A stretch of 64,000 bases of DNA. Source: Ascaphus truei. Taxonomy: Eukaryota; Chordata; Amphibia; Anura; Ascaphidae. Positions 1 through 11,787 of the stretch are shown piece by piece. The position numbers and the translations under genes are program-made. Each line of letters begins with the position of its first letter. Position 1 is the first letter of the stretch. The stretch lies in NCBI GenBank assembly GCA_036426205.1, contig CM071573.1, positions 40,816,106 to 40,880,105 of the forward strand, read 5' to 3'. Below the pieces are notes generated by a model that saw nothing but the letters and a program-made list of their open reading frames with translations, was not told the origin of the DNA and did no database searches.

Positions 1-370
1 TGACATAGAATACCCTTTATACCACCCCGATCCCATGTTCCTTCTCACGTTTTCCAGTAGTTTTCCAATTTTGACAAATATGAATTGAAATATATTTTTA
101 GCAGAGACGATATAACCCCTTTGCAGAGCAGATGGGTTAATCAGACCATTGTCAGATTCTAAAAACTGTTTCAGAACTCATCCCTGATCCCTGTAAATTT
201 GGATTACGTGAAGCATTCTAGACCTAGTGAATAAGGAGCCTCTAACCAACCACTGTTAATTGCATTGTACAGTAATTGTGATATAAACTGTGGACTCTGC
301 AGGCACCCCTAAAGGGCTCCATCCAATTTTCAGGTGATTTGAAAATTGAACCAAATACATTAGAATTACC
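1..370. other. Unassigned spacer
   Basis: AT-rich sequence with no recognisable gene, RNA or repeat boundary. It runs directly into the 48-bp tandem repeat. Confidence 0.4.
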
Positions 371-515
371 AATGCATCTGATCTCAGACGCGCTATTAGA
401 GAGGTTGGGCTTCCTTACAATGCATCTCATCTCAGACGCGCTATTAGAGAGGTTGGGCTTCCTTACAATGCATCTTATCTCAGACGCACTATTAGAGAGG
501 TCCAGATTTTTTGGG
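371..515. repeat. Three-copy 48-bp tandem repeat
   Basis: Units begin at 371, 419 and 467. The first two are nearly identical and the third diverges at its end, where the inverted-repeat arm beginning near 502 starts. Because 48 is a multiple of three, a repeated 16-residue peptide stays open on both strands. I regard that as a by-product of the period, not as evidence of a gene. Confidence 0.9.
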
Positions 516-908
516 GAGCGCAGATATGAGAAGTAAACATACAAACAATAGTGAATATGTTTTAGGATGATTTTTAGGAGCTTGCTTCTCCAAAATCCAA
601 CAGAGTTTGTACTCACAGATTTTCCAATCTTTTAGTACATATCCCAATCAGTGGCAATGTTGTGTCTTTGCAGTGTTGTATCCAATGTATCCACATGTGT
701 AGGGACATGGTGTCAAATCAAGGTAAGCATTTTGATCAAATATCATGCGCCGGCAGCTGGGATCCAAAGCATTCGCCTTACTATCCCTCCTCAGAGGCAC
801 TCGTGTCGCCTGCCTCCGTATCCCGGGTTGAATCCCCGGATGATGGACTGGAGGTAGGTCAACAGGCAGGTAGCACTGTGTGCAGTGTCCCACACAGATT
901 TCTGGGTC

Positions 909-942
909 AACTCTATGCGTTTCACCGGTTTCATCAGGAGTT
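909..942 (-). ncRNA. Hammerhead-ribozyme-like motif, minus strand
   Basis: Read on the minus strand, the order is AACTC (stem I), CTGATGA (core), AACCGGT (in place of stem II), GAA, ACGCAT (stem III), A (cleavage position) and GAGTT (stem I partner). AACUC pairs perfectly with GAGUU and the core bases are canonical. Stem II is very short and has no loop, so activity of a single molecule is doubtful. Confidence 0.4.
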
Positions 943-1024
943 TCAACCTGGAAGTACGGAGACAGGTGACGCGAGTGCCGCTGAGGAGGATAGTAAGCCG
1001 AATGCTTCGGATCCCAGCTGCCCT

Positions 1025-1065
1025 GAACCTGACGAAGGAAATTGAATTTCCGAAACGTGTTGTTC
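1025..1065 (+). ncRNA. Hammerhead-ribozyme-like motif with intact core
   Basis: The order is GAAC (1025-1028), CTGACGA (1029-1035), a stem II hairpin (1036-1051, GGAAATT against AATTTCC), GAA (1052-1054), ACGTGT (1055-1060), T1061 at the cleavage position, then GTTC (1062-1065), which closes stem I with GAAC. This fits the CUGANGA...GAA consensus; position 7 is free to vary in known hammerheads. Stem III is a self-complementary ACGUGU without a loop, as in Penelope-associated hammerheads thought to act as dimers. The call is by pattern only. Confidence 0.5.
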
Positions 1066-1727
1066 TAGGCATAGCGTGGAGCCTTTTTGACTTTCTGCAG
1101 CTCCCGTAGTTGTTTCCGGGACTCAGCCCTGTATCCGGACATGGAGAAGGGGACTCACTGCTACCTGAACTGTACACAGCCACGGAGACTACATTTATCA
1201 TAGATGTAAGTCTGAGTTTTTATTCATTTGTTTAATAAATTACCTTTTATACTTTCTGTTGCCTGGTTGCTATCTTCCCTGGGTTTTACTGCAAGACAAC
1301 ATCAGTTCAAAGACTGCAGACACAGATACTACCTACAGTGGATTTCCTGCTGCAAGCACTTGCCCTCATTGCCTTCACTCACACTAGCCCGTGTGAGTGT
1401 ATTTATCATTGATTATTCATTTATACTTTCAGTGGCACCCTAGTGTGTTCCACTTTCTGTCTCTTCACTCACTCTGGACCTCTGTGTGTTTCTCTCCCTG
1501 TGTATTTGTCCGTTCTCAATGGTTCCTATGAGAATGAACACACGGCTATAAGAAGCACTAGGAGCAACAAAGAGGACCACATCAAGTAACTTCACCCACG
1601 CAAACCAGTACCTGTTCCAGCAGACGAGTCCACTTTGTGACTAGAGCGAGAACTTTCAAGACAACGCTGAGGGATCTTGCTCACATATGCCGTGTGAGTA
1701 TATATAGCCCTATATGATTATCCCCTA

Positions 1728-2258
1728 TAGAAGAGAAGAGAATCCGGCGCCACAACCAGTGACAAAATCCAGGCACTTCCGGTTAGTAAAAAACTTTTAT
1801 TGCGATGACCAACTGTCACCAGGCTACACCACAGTCTCCCCCTCAACGCGTTTCACGCTCGAATCAGCGCTTCGTCTTGGAGTCTTGACTCCAAGACAAA
1901 GTGCTGATTCGAGCGTGAAACGCGTTGAGGGGGAGACTGTGGTGTAGCCTGTTGACCGTTTGTCATCGCAATAAAGTTTTTTCTACTACCCGGAAGTGCC
2001 TTGGATTTTGTCACTGGTTGTGGCGCCGGATTCTCTTCTCTTCTATACTGCACACACAGAAGGCTGCACACCTGGATTCGGAACGCAGAGGAGAATAGGA
2101 CCGAGGTCTGCAAGTGAGCTTTCATAGGTAAGGTTTCCTTCCCAAGCTCTGACCTCACTTTTGGCCCATTATAGCTCCCTGCTCCTTTCCTATGTGACTT
2201 TCACTGACACTTATGGTGCTGGATGACGGCCTGAGCGCAGGACAGTTTTCTCTTTTGC
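1728..2258 (+). mobile_element. Snapback retroposon 1 with 14-bp target duplication
   Basis: ATGATTATCCCCTA occurs at 1714-1727 and again at 2259-2272, flanking the element. From 1728 to about 2047 it is a near-perfect palindrome centred near 1888 with arms of about 160 bp. An unpaired tail follows, ending in T-rich sequence. Each arm holds a GAAACGCGTT motif preceded by a GCGCT/AGCGT-type stem, the 3' half of a hammerhead; the CUGANGA half reads AAGACGA and is decayed. A long variable target duplication favours target-primed reverse transcription over cut-and-paste movement. A non-autonomous Penelope-like element is my best guess. Confidence 0.65.
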
Positions 2259-2531
2259 ATGATTATCCCCTAACCTAATGTTCTCGCATATTGCTCTTTA
2301 GTATATACTATACACACTATTGTTTCTTTCTACATGTGCTCATCTCCACTCTATCCATATAACCACAACATTGCCACTGATTGGGATATTTAATAAAAGA
2401 TTGGAAAATTCTTGAGTACAAACTCTGTTGGATTTTGGAGAAACAAGCTCCTACAAATCACCTAAAACATATTGCACTATTGTTTGTATGTTTTCTTTTC
2501 ACATATATCGGCGCTCCCCAAAAAAACCTGG

Positions 2532-3083
2532 ACCTCTGAGAAACATATGGATTAAGAAAGCAATCTACAATAGGGTTTGAGCAGCAAATCATATTTGTTT
2601 GTATTTGGATTAATACTCCTTGTTTGTATTTTACACTTCACCATTTGTATGCAATTTTTGGCACTTATATTGTGTATTTAACTAATTGAATTAAGCACTT
2701 ATATCACCATTTATATATTCTTATTTTAAGAAATATCACAGATTTCGTTTAAGCACCACTGCGGGTAACACAATTTGTTTTTTCACTGCGCTAGTAGAGG
2801 GGGTTTGGCTTCCACAGAATATAATTATAGGGTTGCTAAGCAAAAAAAAGTTGAACACTACTGATATATACACTGGATAAAACAGTGAATACTATACATT
2901 TTAATTTTATTATACCTCTGTGTATTGCCCTTGATTTGCTCTTAGTCATCAGAGATAAGTGACAATGACTAAATTATATGATCGAACCCTCCATCAAATA
3001 TTGTTTTTATGCAATCGTTTGAAATCAATTTCACCTCTTTAGGGATCTAGTTCATTCCTATAAATAAACACCAGTCATGTACA
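2532..3083. other. AT-rich spacer
   Basis: No gene, RNA or repeat boundary recognised. GTACA at 3079-3083 is the left target duplication of the next element. Confidence 0.4.
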
Positions 3084-4158
3084 TGTAACCCTGCTTCCTA
3101 TCACTGGCAAGCTGTTACTCTGTGCTGTGCTACCTGCTGGCTCACAGGGCCCGAGCCTCTGCCACGGAGAGCCTGGGGTGCATACAATATATAGGTTCGG
3201 TGCAGCGCCTCCACCTGCGACAGATCCCGCCAAAGGGGGAGTTAATCTTCGCAGGACGTTTATACAAGAATTACTCTTACACGACCATGTTCTAAAACCA
3301 ATCTCGTTTACTGATAGATCAACCTTACGATACATTGCATGCCATGACATTCCGGTATGCTGGTACACATCATTTAACACGCCACGGAGGACATCAACAT
3401 TCTTGCGCCTCGGGGGACGCCAACAATAACTTGCGCCTCGGCGGACGCCAACAACACTTTCCCCAATCCCGCCACCGGGTGATCCCACCCCGTGTCCAAA
3501 TACGCTAATCAGTTCTCCTGTTCCCAAAGGTCGTATGTATGTGTTTGTGTAGGGGTGACTGCGCAGCCACTATGTCTCAGGTGATTGAAAGGTAGAGTTG
3601 GTGCACTTGATGAAATACCTGCCGAGCACTCCGGTGCTCGGAACTGATACGATTCTTCGAAAAGAGTCTCTGAGGGTACCACGCTCTTGCCCTCGCTAGG
3701 ATCCGGGGCGCTTCTTCTCGAACTCTGGCCACTCTATGGAGGTCTGAGCCCGATCTCCTTCTCGACAGAATAGTCCCGAACAATACTAATAGTTATGGGG
3801 TAAAACCCTTACTAAGGGTGTCCCTAGCTCAGCTTGTCTCTACGGTGACTCAGGGCTAACTGGGCTGGGGGCACCTGGCCTGCGCCTGGGGGTACAACCT
3901 CCCAGCGCAGTATCTCCATCTCCTCGTCTCTCCACGAAGCTCTCTCTCCACGTGCGCGCAACCCCTGCCTATATGTCTGGCAACTCCTCCTCCCATAGGC
4001 TAACCGCTCTCACCTGACCCTTCCCGTAGGGCTGCTGGGTCAAGGGACTGCTCCTCTCCCGCCAAATTGTACTTTCCTCCTTCGCGGGCTTTGCAACTAC
4101 TCTTGGCAAGCGCAACCTCCCATTCCTCGGGGTGAATCAGGGGTCACGGCTACATACA
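3084..4158. mobile_element. Probable solo LTR of about 1.07 kb
   Basis: The block starts TGTAACC and ends TACATACA. It is bounded by the 5-bp direct repeat GTACA at 3079-3083 and 4159-4163. TG...CA ends with a 5-bp target duplication are the hallmark of LTR elements. No gag or pol sequence lies next to it, so it would be a solo LTR. It is more GC-rich than its flanks and contains a short internal duplication near 3400-3450 (CTTGCGCCTCG...GGACGCCAACAA). Orientation and family are not determined. Confidence 0.6.
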
Positions 4159-5085
4159 GTACATGTAAATATTTGTACCATTTACTAAATACATGTTAAT
4201 ATTTTACTCACCCAAGTGCATTTGGAATATATTAAGGAAAATAGACACAATGACAGCCAAAGATTTGTAAAAATTAATATTCATTACATATTGCAATTAA
4301 CAGCAAGAACTACATCTGTAAGAACAGTAATACAAAGACTGTTCCCATTGTGTATAAAACTGTTAAATGTTCTCAATGCTGAGAACTAGAAAATTGCATA
4401 TTTTACAGAGGCAGAAAACCACCATTATCCTTGAACTATATTAATATTTGTTTTGGCTAGCAATTCTGAATTGGTCAAGGCTTCTTCTAACCAGTTCCAA
4501 AATAAAAATGAACTACTGACAACTGTTGCACCATCACAGGCAGAAACCCAATCCCAAAGTATAAACACGAGGCTTGGATCAGAGATTTAATTACATAGGA
4601 TTTTAATTAGGTTTCTTTAAAAACAAGAATATTCCTGCCAGCAAGTACCGTACAAAACACAGTGGGGACTGTAGTGTGCACACACGTGCTCAGCAATATG
4701 CAGTTTACACCATGTAATGTTGCCGAATCCTTTTGAAAGGACATCTACGGAGGCCATGAAGACCAGAGCATATGCCTTCAGGTCTGTAATTGCATCAATT
4801 CATACTTTGTGTAGGGCACTGGCAGCAGACCAGCAGAGAGGTAGAGTAGCAGATGGCTAATCCACACACAAAAAGGGTAAAGAGAGAAATCCCTTAGGAA
4901 ATTTGTAGTTTGTTGCTTAGATGAAAGACAGGCCTACGGTCTCCTTTTACACCCCCTGTGGACTATTTATGAAGCGTTGCAAATTGCATTTTTGGTGTGA
5001 CATTGACGCACGGAAATCATAAGTAATATTGCACTTGTGTGCACTTCTCTGTCTTTGACTCTACTCAGACCACCGTCTGTTACCC
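4159..5085. other. AT-rich spacer
   Basis: No coding potential or repeat structure recognised in this stretch. Confidence 0.4.
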
Positions 5086-5600
5086 GTTTTTCTTCCTCCA
5101 TTTCACCTCAAGACTTCACTAACTATTTCAAAACAAAGGTGGATTCCGTTCGACAAGACATCCCCTCTGTATTCTCTTCATATTCTACACCTCTTCCTTA
5201 CTCTCCTCCTGCCTTCCTTGACTCTTGACTCACAGAAGAGGATATATTGCTGCTAATCTCCTCTTCTCCCTCTACCACTTGCCCTCTTGAACCCATTCCC
5301 TCCCATCTCCTCAAACCTGTTGCTCCTACTCTAATCTCCATACTCACTCTATTCTGGTACCTTTCCTTCCTCCTTCAAACATGCCAGTTATACCCTTACT
5401 CAAAAACAGCAAGCTTGACCCTACCTGTCTAATTATCGTTGTGTCTCCCTCCTGCTGCTTTCTGCCTCTAAACTCATTGAATGCCTCGTATTCTCTCGCT
5501 TGCTCCATTTTCTCACCTCCTATTCTCTCCTAGACCCTCTACAATCTGGCTTCCGCACAGCTCACCCCACTGAAATAGCCCTCACAAAATGTATTATTTA
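5086..5600 (+). pseudogene. L2/CR1-type LINE reverse-transcriptase fragment
   Basis: Broken frames read in order: a stretch around 5247-5340 with CPLEPIPSHLLKPVAPTLIS, then [17 protein letters not shown], then [20 protein letters not shown] near 5530-5590. These match the start of the reverse-transcriptase domain in the L2/CR1 group of LINEs (pattern DPIPS.LLK...P, then LLDP.QSGFR..HSTETAL). Stops and frameshifts interrupt it. The catalytic YADD region and the 3' end are missing. It is a dead internal fragment. Confidence 0.75.
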
Positions 5601-5869
5601 GTTATTACTTCTACATTGTTTGATATGACCAAATCCAGTATTGTCCCTCTCCTGGTTGGTTAATCAATAATTTGGGTCATGTAATTGTCTTTTAGCACCC
5701 CCAAAAATCTGTGTCCTTTAGTTGTAATGTTAATGGCATGGCTACAATCTATGTCTGGATAAATAAAATCCCCCATATTGCAAACATGACCTAGTTGTGC
5801 TGCCTTCTCCATTTGCAAAGGTATTTTGGCTTCCTCTATCTCACAGATATGTGGTGGTTTTTAGCAGCG

Positions 5870-6230
5870 GTGCTCAAAGTCGGGGGGAGATTTAGGGGGG
5901 ACGCAGGCGCTAGCAGAGGCACCGCACTCTTCCCCGAGGCATTAAAATTAAATGCCGGGGGATCGCGTGAGGTCTCTGAAACAAACTTACCAGGGTTCAG
6001 GCGCGTTGTTGTGACACGTCGCCATGGCAACGGGGCGTCAAATTACACCGCGGTGTCATGCAGTGTGACGTCAAACGGCCATCTCCATGGTAATGGGGTC
6101 ACGTGGCATCACATGACCCCGCAGCGTCATTTGATGCCGCCGAGCGAAGTGAGGGGGCGCGAAAGCGAGGAGAGCAGGCGGGGGGGGGGGGGGGGGGGGC
6201 GCAGCTCCAAAAGTTTGCGCTCCCCAGGTT
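5870..6230. repeat. GC-rich interspersed repeat with poly-G tract
   Basis: A sharply GC-rich block in AT-rich surroundings, containing several CATGGnAA and GTGACGTC-like boxes and a run of about 18 G at 6181-6199, ending near GTTTGCGCTCCCC. No terminal repeats were resolved. A 146-codon frame spans it but has composition-driven sequence and no recognisable domain, so I do not call it a gene. Confidence 0.45.
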
Positions 6231-7029
6231 TATAGCATATCACTATAAAAAATGTTTTGTACTTTTACCACCACTGCTAATTTCTATCTACAAAGTCTCT
6301 ACATTTTCATCAATGCTGTCATAAACATCTTCCCTTATAATAGGATTTAAATTTTTAACACATAAGCATACTCCACCACCTCTTCTATTTGCTCAATTCC
6401 TCCGAAAAAGGGAATAACCCTCTAAATTAACTACTCAGTCAAGAGTTTCATCCCACCATATTTCATTAATGCTTATATCATACTGCTCCCTTGTATCCAT
6501 TAATTAAATCTCCCCCATTTTATCTGTCAGGCTTCTTGCCAAATCCAAATACTATATACACTGTTTTCTTCAGAATATATGGAAACCAATTAATTAAAAC
6601 ACTCAAGAAATGTGTTTCGTTTCATCTATTCCTTTTGTAACCACTTACAAGTGGGATACTTAGACACTGTAATCTCTGAAACTATGGTCATTAGTAATTT
6701 GTCCTGAGGCTTTGTGAGCAACATTGTCAAAGACACCTCTATTAGGAATTCTTGTTATATAACCTTGCTTCATTATAAACCAATTCATGATAAAGGTCGA
6801 TTTCGGCAGCAATAACATTTGCATAATAATTGCTAGAAAGGAATAAAGCTTTTATCACGGATGTGACACGCAGAGAGTATCTCTTTGTCATGGGACTATG
6901 GGAAGTTGAGACTTCACCATTATACACTTGTAGAGGTCAAGATATTATACTAGATATTCATGAACTTATTTTCTTCTTAGCTGTACTAAAGGAAAACAAA
7001 TTAACTTCTCAGTTACATTCAACTTTTGA
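6231..7029. other. AT-rich spacer
   Basis: Nothing recognised. Confidence 0.4.
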
Positions 7030-7033
7030 TTAA

Positions 7034-7360
7034 AGGGGCAGTACCCACTTTTTGTTTTTTTTGCCCTTTAACTCTTACATTACATGTATATGAAGTAGAA
7101 GGTCTTGAGAGATGGACCACATTCATTTCAGCTCCGGAAACTCCCTGGTTCCTGAGATACATACCGGTGTCTCCACTGGAAACAAAACGGAGGTTTAAAT
7201 CTACAGCGGGACATTGAAACTTTCATGAAGTACAGGCGGAATCTTCTTCGGTAAGTATCTCGGAAAATGAATGTGACTCAGCTCTGGGGACGCTCTGCTT
7301 CCTCTGCATATAAAAAAAATAAGGGGTGCAGGAGGGAGAGCCCAGAGTAGAACTGCCCCT
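7034..7360. mobile_element. piggyBac-type miniature element, TTAA target
   Basis: TTAA at 7030-7033 and 7361-7364 flanks a 327-bp element with terminal inverted repeats AGGGGCAGT and ACTGCCCCT. TTAA duplications are diagnostic of piggyBac-type transposition. There is no coding sequence. Its interior (around 7110-7180, ending CCTGAGATAC) is shared with sequences near 10570 and 61970. Confidence 0.85.
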
Positions 7361-7389
7361 TTAAACTTCAACATAGTTTCCAGGAACAG

Positions 7390-7510
7390 TGTAAGACAGG
7401 TGGCTCAATCAGAGGCTCAGTCAAAGACTGCACCACCTGTGCTGAAGCAGGGATAGCCTAAAACCTGACCTTTTTGGTGGCCCTTGAAAACTGGAGTTGG
7501 CCACCCCTAG
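7390..7510. repeat. Palindromic hAT-like miniature element, partial
   Basis: Contains CAGGTGGCTCAATCAG and its near-inverse CACCTGTGCTGAAGCAGGG, then AAACCTGACC and GGAGTTGGCCACCCCT. This is the commonest family in the window; other copies lie at 13755, 19230, 35170, 55476 and 63824. The left half here is truncated. Confidence 0.75.
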
Positions 7511-10425
7511 TAAGATTACAGCACCTAGTTTACCAGAGTTGATCTGCCCACGAGTTAACCTAATTAGTAACTGTATGATTATTAAGGCTTTGCATGTCTG
7601 AAGTTTAATCAGGGTTATTTATCAAGGTCTCACAGCAGTTAAGCAGATGGAAAACAGCACTGGATATAAAAAGAAATTAAAATTAATTGACAACATTTGT
7701 TCAGTTGGTTACAACAGACCACTCACTCACTGGGAATCCCATCTCAATGTTACCAGTATGTTGCGTTGAAGTTTTTAAGTGCAAGAATACAACACTAAAA
7801 ACCACTGCAAAGTGCAAAACAGAGAAGGGAATCAGAAGGGAAAGGGTATGAGAGCAAAACTAAAAAACACACAATTAAGACCAGAAAAAGGCGCTGACAT
7901 AAGGGATTTCAACTTTTTCAACTGATAGAACAAAACTGCAATTCTTATGGCTGAATGGCCCCACTAATCCGGTTAGGATACGCATTCATGTAAAATTAGT
8001 CTCTGCCGTTCTCTCTGAAAGGAACACTTAGGGCCTTTTAATATTTATGGCCTGTGGCACTGAGCGATTGTCATTATTTAACAATCACACTCTTTGCCAT
8101 TTAGATGTGGTTTTTCGGGACTTTACCGCAGATATTTTCACTGTAACAAAGGCAAGATTCGGCTGGTTTGCTAATCAGTTGCGTGCAGTGTATTTTATAT
8201 TACAGAATACGCACTCCTCTAACTGCTTCTTCTAGGAATTAACCCTATGGCTACGAGGGGGCACAGCAATGTATTTGTAGGCAAGGGGTTAAGAGTTTTT
8301 AACCCTGTACATGCCAGGGGGCACGTGACACATTGTCATGCCTTCCTCAGACAATTTGCCATACAAAACACATTTTGGAATAAGGAACTGCATCTCGGCG
8401 AGCTATAAAGATGGCCTCCTTATCAATCTCATTCCTTAATGGTGTTCTAAACTGCCAGGTCACAGCTACCAACGCCTGGCCTAAAAACGTGTCAGATGTA
8501 AGTCTCTTACCGTGCATACAGGAGCTAAAAGACAAAAAAGTGAATTACCCACTTGCTACAGTACATCATTGTAATTTTGTATTCAAAAACACATTGTATA
8601 AAGCTCCTAGTATATACATACCCCCTATTTGATGCTTGGATTAGGTATTTCGGCTAAATGGTTAACACAGTGTGTGTATAAGATCTTCACTATGTCCCAT
8701 GTGATAATATATATGCATGCTTTTCTTTTCTTGCATGTCAACACCATATAAATAAATAATGTTTGGATGCGATTCTCTGTTTGTTGGATGGGAGGAAATA
8801 GTCGGATTAGCTTTGAATAATACCATCTTTACCTGGGAGTTGTTTTCATAATTTCTTACACCAATGTGAACACACAGCATTCATTTGTACGGCTGCCTCA
8901 TTGCCACTAGCATTCTTCTGCCTGTCTGCTCTCATCAAGCGTTGGAAGCTTGGAGTGAAACTGTACACATGTTCGTTTTGTATAATCCTCTGTATACAAT
9001 GGTATTGTAACAAATGCAATAATATGATTGGGAAGGATATATAGATCTTTAAGTAGGCTGCAAATCTGCAATATTCTGCATTTGATGTGGAGGACAGAAC
9101 ACAGGTTGAGGTTATTTCATGAGTTACAGTCTTCAGTGTCTCAGGTTGCTCGAAACATCACTAAACCAGTAGACAGAAAACGGAGAGGAAGCTTTTGAGG
9201 GAACATCTTTCTAACATACTGAAGTCTTGTTTGTACAACATAATAATCTAGTTTACCAGCTGGATGCTTTAAATAACATCTGTGATTTTATCTGTCCTTT
9301 GTATGGAGGCATCTGGGACTTCCAAAACTTGCTGGGCTATAAAGTTGCTGAATGCCATTTCCAGATCCTAGCCATGGAGCTGATTTTGGACACACAAAGC
9401 TCATCAATTCTTTAACCTTACATGCCTACATTTTGCAGTGGCTCCTCACAGCACACATTAAATGGGTAAGGCAGGTCACCTTGATTTAAATGCTGTTTTA
9501 ATAAAAGACCAGTCAATTTAACAAATTAATGAGTTTACAGGTTTGTGTCCATATGTGATCATTATGCACCCTACTGGTGTATTACAGTAGCATGGTTTGT
9601 GAGTGAATAACATGTGCAGCAACCCTCTCACTCCACAATGGGCTGACATACTGTACCACCAATTACCCTGAATGCAATTATTAGGGAATATTGCTTTATT
9701 CATCAACACATGCTAAAGTAATTGTAAAAAGTGCTCTAAATATTACAATCATACAGGCAGACAGGGAGACCTTGTGCACAGAATAGACATTCTACTGGAA
9801 ATAAAATCCATTTAACCTAACAGATGGCCAGGTGGTGATATAATGGCTTGTTAACTTTGAGGCAAGGGCATAAATGTTTTCTCCTTGAATTATTTGATTG
9901 ACTTGCAAAAAAATCAGAGTGCATTTTATGATTCAGTGGATTAAATCCTTCCATAGCGGTTGAGTTGTTGAGTGAGATTTTCTTGATGCATCAGGCTTGC
10001 ATTAAGTTATAAACTTTATGACACAGCTCCAGAGCGATTACAGTTTTCAGTTACTTGGAACAGGTATGAATGTCAGAGAATACACTGAATGTTACATATT
10101 AAAGAAACGGTCATAATCAGGGGCCTCTGTTAGATACATGTTACTGACATACAGTACTGTGAATCTATGACCATATGCCTCAAATGTCAATAAAGGGTTA
10201 GTTCCACACAGCAGATAAAAAATAACAGTGAATGTGTACTTTCTTATTTAATCACAAATACCTCCTAAGACCAAAGTGAACCAATTCCAAGAAACGTTCA
10301 AGGGGTCTCACCTGGGTGATTTATACATTTCTTATCCAAACCTGACACCCATACTGTACGCATTTTGTATTTATTTTGTGAAGTGAGACTTGGGAGGAGT
10401 TTAATTTTCTCTGGCTGCTCACATC
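7511..10425. other. Long AT-rich spacer
   Basis: About 2.9 kb with only short random open frames and no repeat boundaries, RNA genes or domain matches that I recognise. A conserved non-coding element cannot be excluded without comparative data. Confidence 0.4.
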
Positions 10426-10464
10426 TGTGTGATGTCACTGTGTGATGTCACTGTGTGATGTCAC
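10426..10464. repeat. 13-bp tandem repeat, three copies
   Basis: Three exact units of TGTGTGATGTCAC begin at 10426, 10439 and 10452. Confidence 0.9.
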
Positions 10465-10511
10465 TGTGTTATCAGAAAAGTGCTTGTACAGCCTTCTTTC
10501 CCACCTCTCCA

Positions 10512-10797
10512 TAAAGCAGCAGATCCCCTTGACTCCCCATTTTTATATAGGTGTGACGCAGGTGGTCCTAGAGCTGAACCAAATTCATATCAGCTCCAGA
10601 ATCCCTAACCTTCCTGAGATACTTACTAGTAAACCTCCTGGTATTTAAAGCTCTTGGGTCATGCAGGTCAATAAGAAGCCGCAACTGATGCGAACATTAA
10701 AGTGGTCCAGTTCCAGAGACCCCATACTTTCTAACAATGTAAAAAGATAAGGGGGGATGGGCAAAATGTAAACCGAGCATGCGGAATTGCTCCTTTC
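10512..10797. mobile_element. Diverged miniature element related to 7034-7360
   Basis: It shares the internal block GAGCTGAACCAAATTCATAT...CCTGAGATAC with the 7034 element and has degenerate ends (TAAAGCAGCAGATCCCC and GGAATTGCTCCTTT). TTAA target duplications are no longer intact, so the ends are approximate. Confidence 0.5.
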
Positions 10798-11043
10798 ACC
10801 TAATTAGTTCTCTGATAAGGACTGGTTGAAATCAGGGGAGAGAGAGCACTTGATTGATAAACACTTCCCTATTCAGAGGTCCCATATTTATTAAACTGTC
10901 TGACTGTGTGAGATTCACCTTAAAGGTTGCGCCATCATTAAAAAAATGTTTTGAAGTATCTGAACTGGGGATTCCCCAGGGCTCATCTGCAGTGGTCAGA
11001 GTTGTGGACAGGAGTGGAATACGATCAGAGACAACATAGTATG

Positions 11044-11144
11044 GATGTAGTAAGACTTAACGTCTTCCGTGCCGTAGCCGTTCGCAGTTACAAAACCACT
11101 GTGTCCCCAGCGTCTGCGCTGTGAACTGTAAGTCTTACTACATC
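11044..11144. repeat. Short hairpin repeat
   Basis: GATGTAGTAAGACTTA at 11044-11059 is the exact reverse complement of 11129-11144, giving a 16-bp stem around about 70 bp. It may be a very small miniature element; no target duplication is evident. Confidence 0.5.
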
Positions 11145-11224
11145 TGTACAGCTATATATCTCTATATTTGTAATACTATCACATGCTGCTATATTGTACT
11201 TTCTACCTCCTTGGTTAATTAGTG

Positions 11225-11772
11225 CCAAAAGTTCTATGGAAAGTCCTGTACTCCTCAGGGGATCAGCACACTTGCTCCACAGGCCATGTATAGGAAAAAA
11301 CACAACACGATCATAGTGGCAACTCTGCAGGGTTAAAACAATGCTACACTACACACATAACATAGAGACTCCTAGTGACATATACAACACTAATTTATTA
11401 TATAAAAAGACTATGCCATAAAATGGTAGACAAATTAGAATACCATTTTATGGCATAGTTCTTTTATATAATAATTAGTGTTTATATGTCACTAGGAGTC
11501 TCTATGTATGTGTGTAGTGTAGCATTGTTTAACCCTGCAGAGTTGCACTATGATCTGTGTTTGTGTTTTTTCCTATGCATGGCCTGTGGAGCAAGTGTGC
11601 TGATCCCCTGAGGAGTACAGGACTTTCCATAGAACTTTTGGCGCCAGGTTTTTCTCTTTTCAAGCACTTTCTGCTAGTACTGGCAGTATTACTAGGCAGC
11701 CTTATATTTATTTTGTTATTTGTCACATTGGTGTTGTAATCTTTAGCGCTTGTCACATTTTTTTCTTTTTCA
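11225..11772 (+). mobile_element. Snapback retroposon 2 with 15-bp target duplication
   Basis: CTTGGTTAATTAGTG occurs at 11210-11224 and 11773-11787. From about 11224 to 11645 the sequence is a palindrome with arms near 200 bp and a centre around 11435. A non-palindromic tail of about 125 bp follows and ends in T-rich sequence. The architecture is the same as the element at 1728-2258, but the sequence is unrelated by eye. A CTGAGGA box lies in the right arm without a usable GAAA partner, so no ribozyme is called. Confidence 0.7.
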
Positions 11773-11787
11773 CTTGGTTAATTAGTG

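Larger units (their letters stand above)
502..2531. mobile_element. Inverted-repeat composite element, Penelope-like signals
   Basis: An arm at 502-662 is the imperfect reverse complement of 2366-2531, about 160 bp each, enclosing roughly 1.7 kb. Inside lies a second inverted pair, 754-833 against 943-1021, with hammerhead-like motifs beside it, and a complete nested snapback element at 1728-2258. Hammerhead motifs and inverted terminal repeats are known from Penelope-like retroelements, so I infer that family. No reverse transcriptase is visible here. The outer boundaries are only the limits of the matching arms; no target duplication was found. Confidence 0.6.

Noticed and set aside
11225..11772. 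Hammerhead motif in snapback element 2
   Set aside because: A CTGAGGA box is present in the right arm, but no GAAA element or compatible stem II follows.
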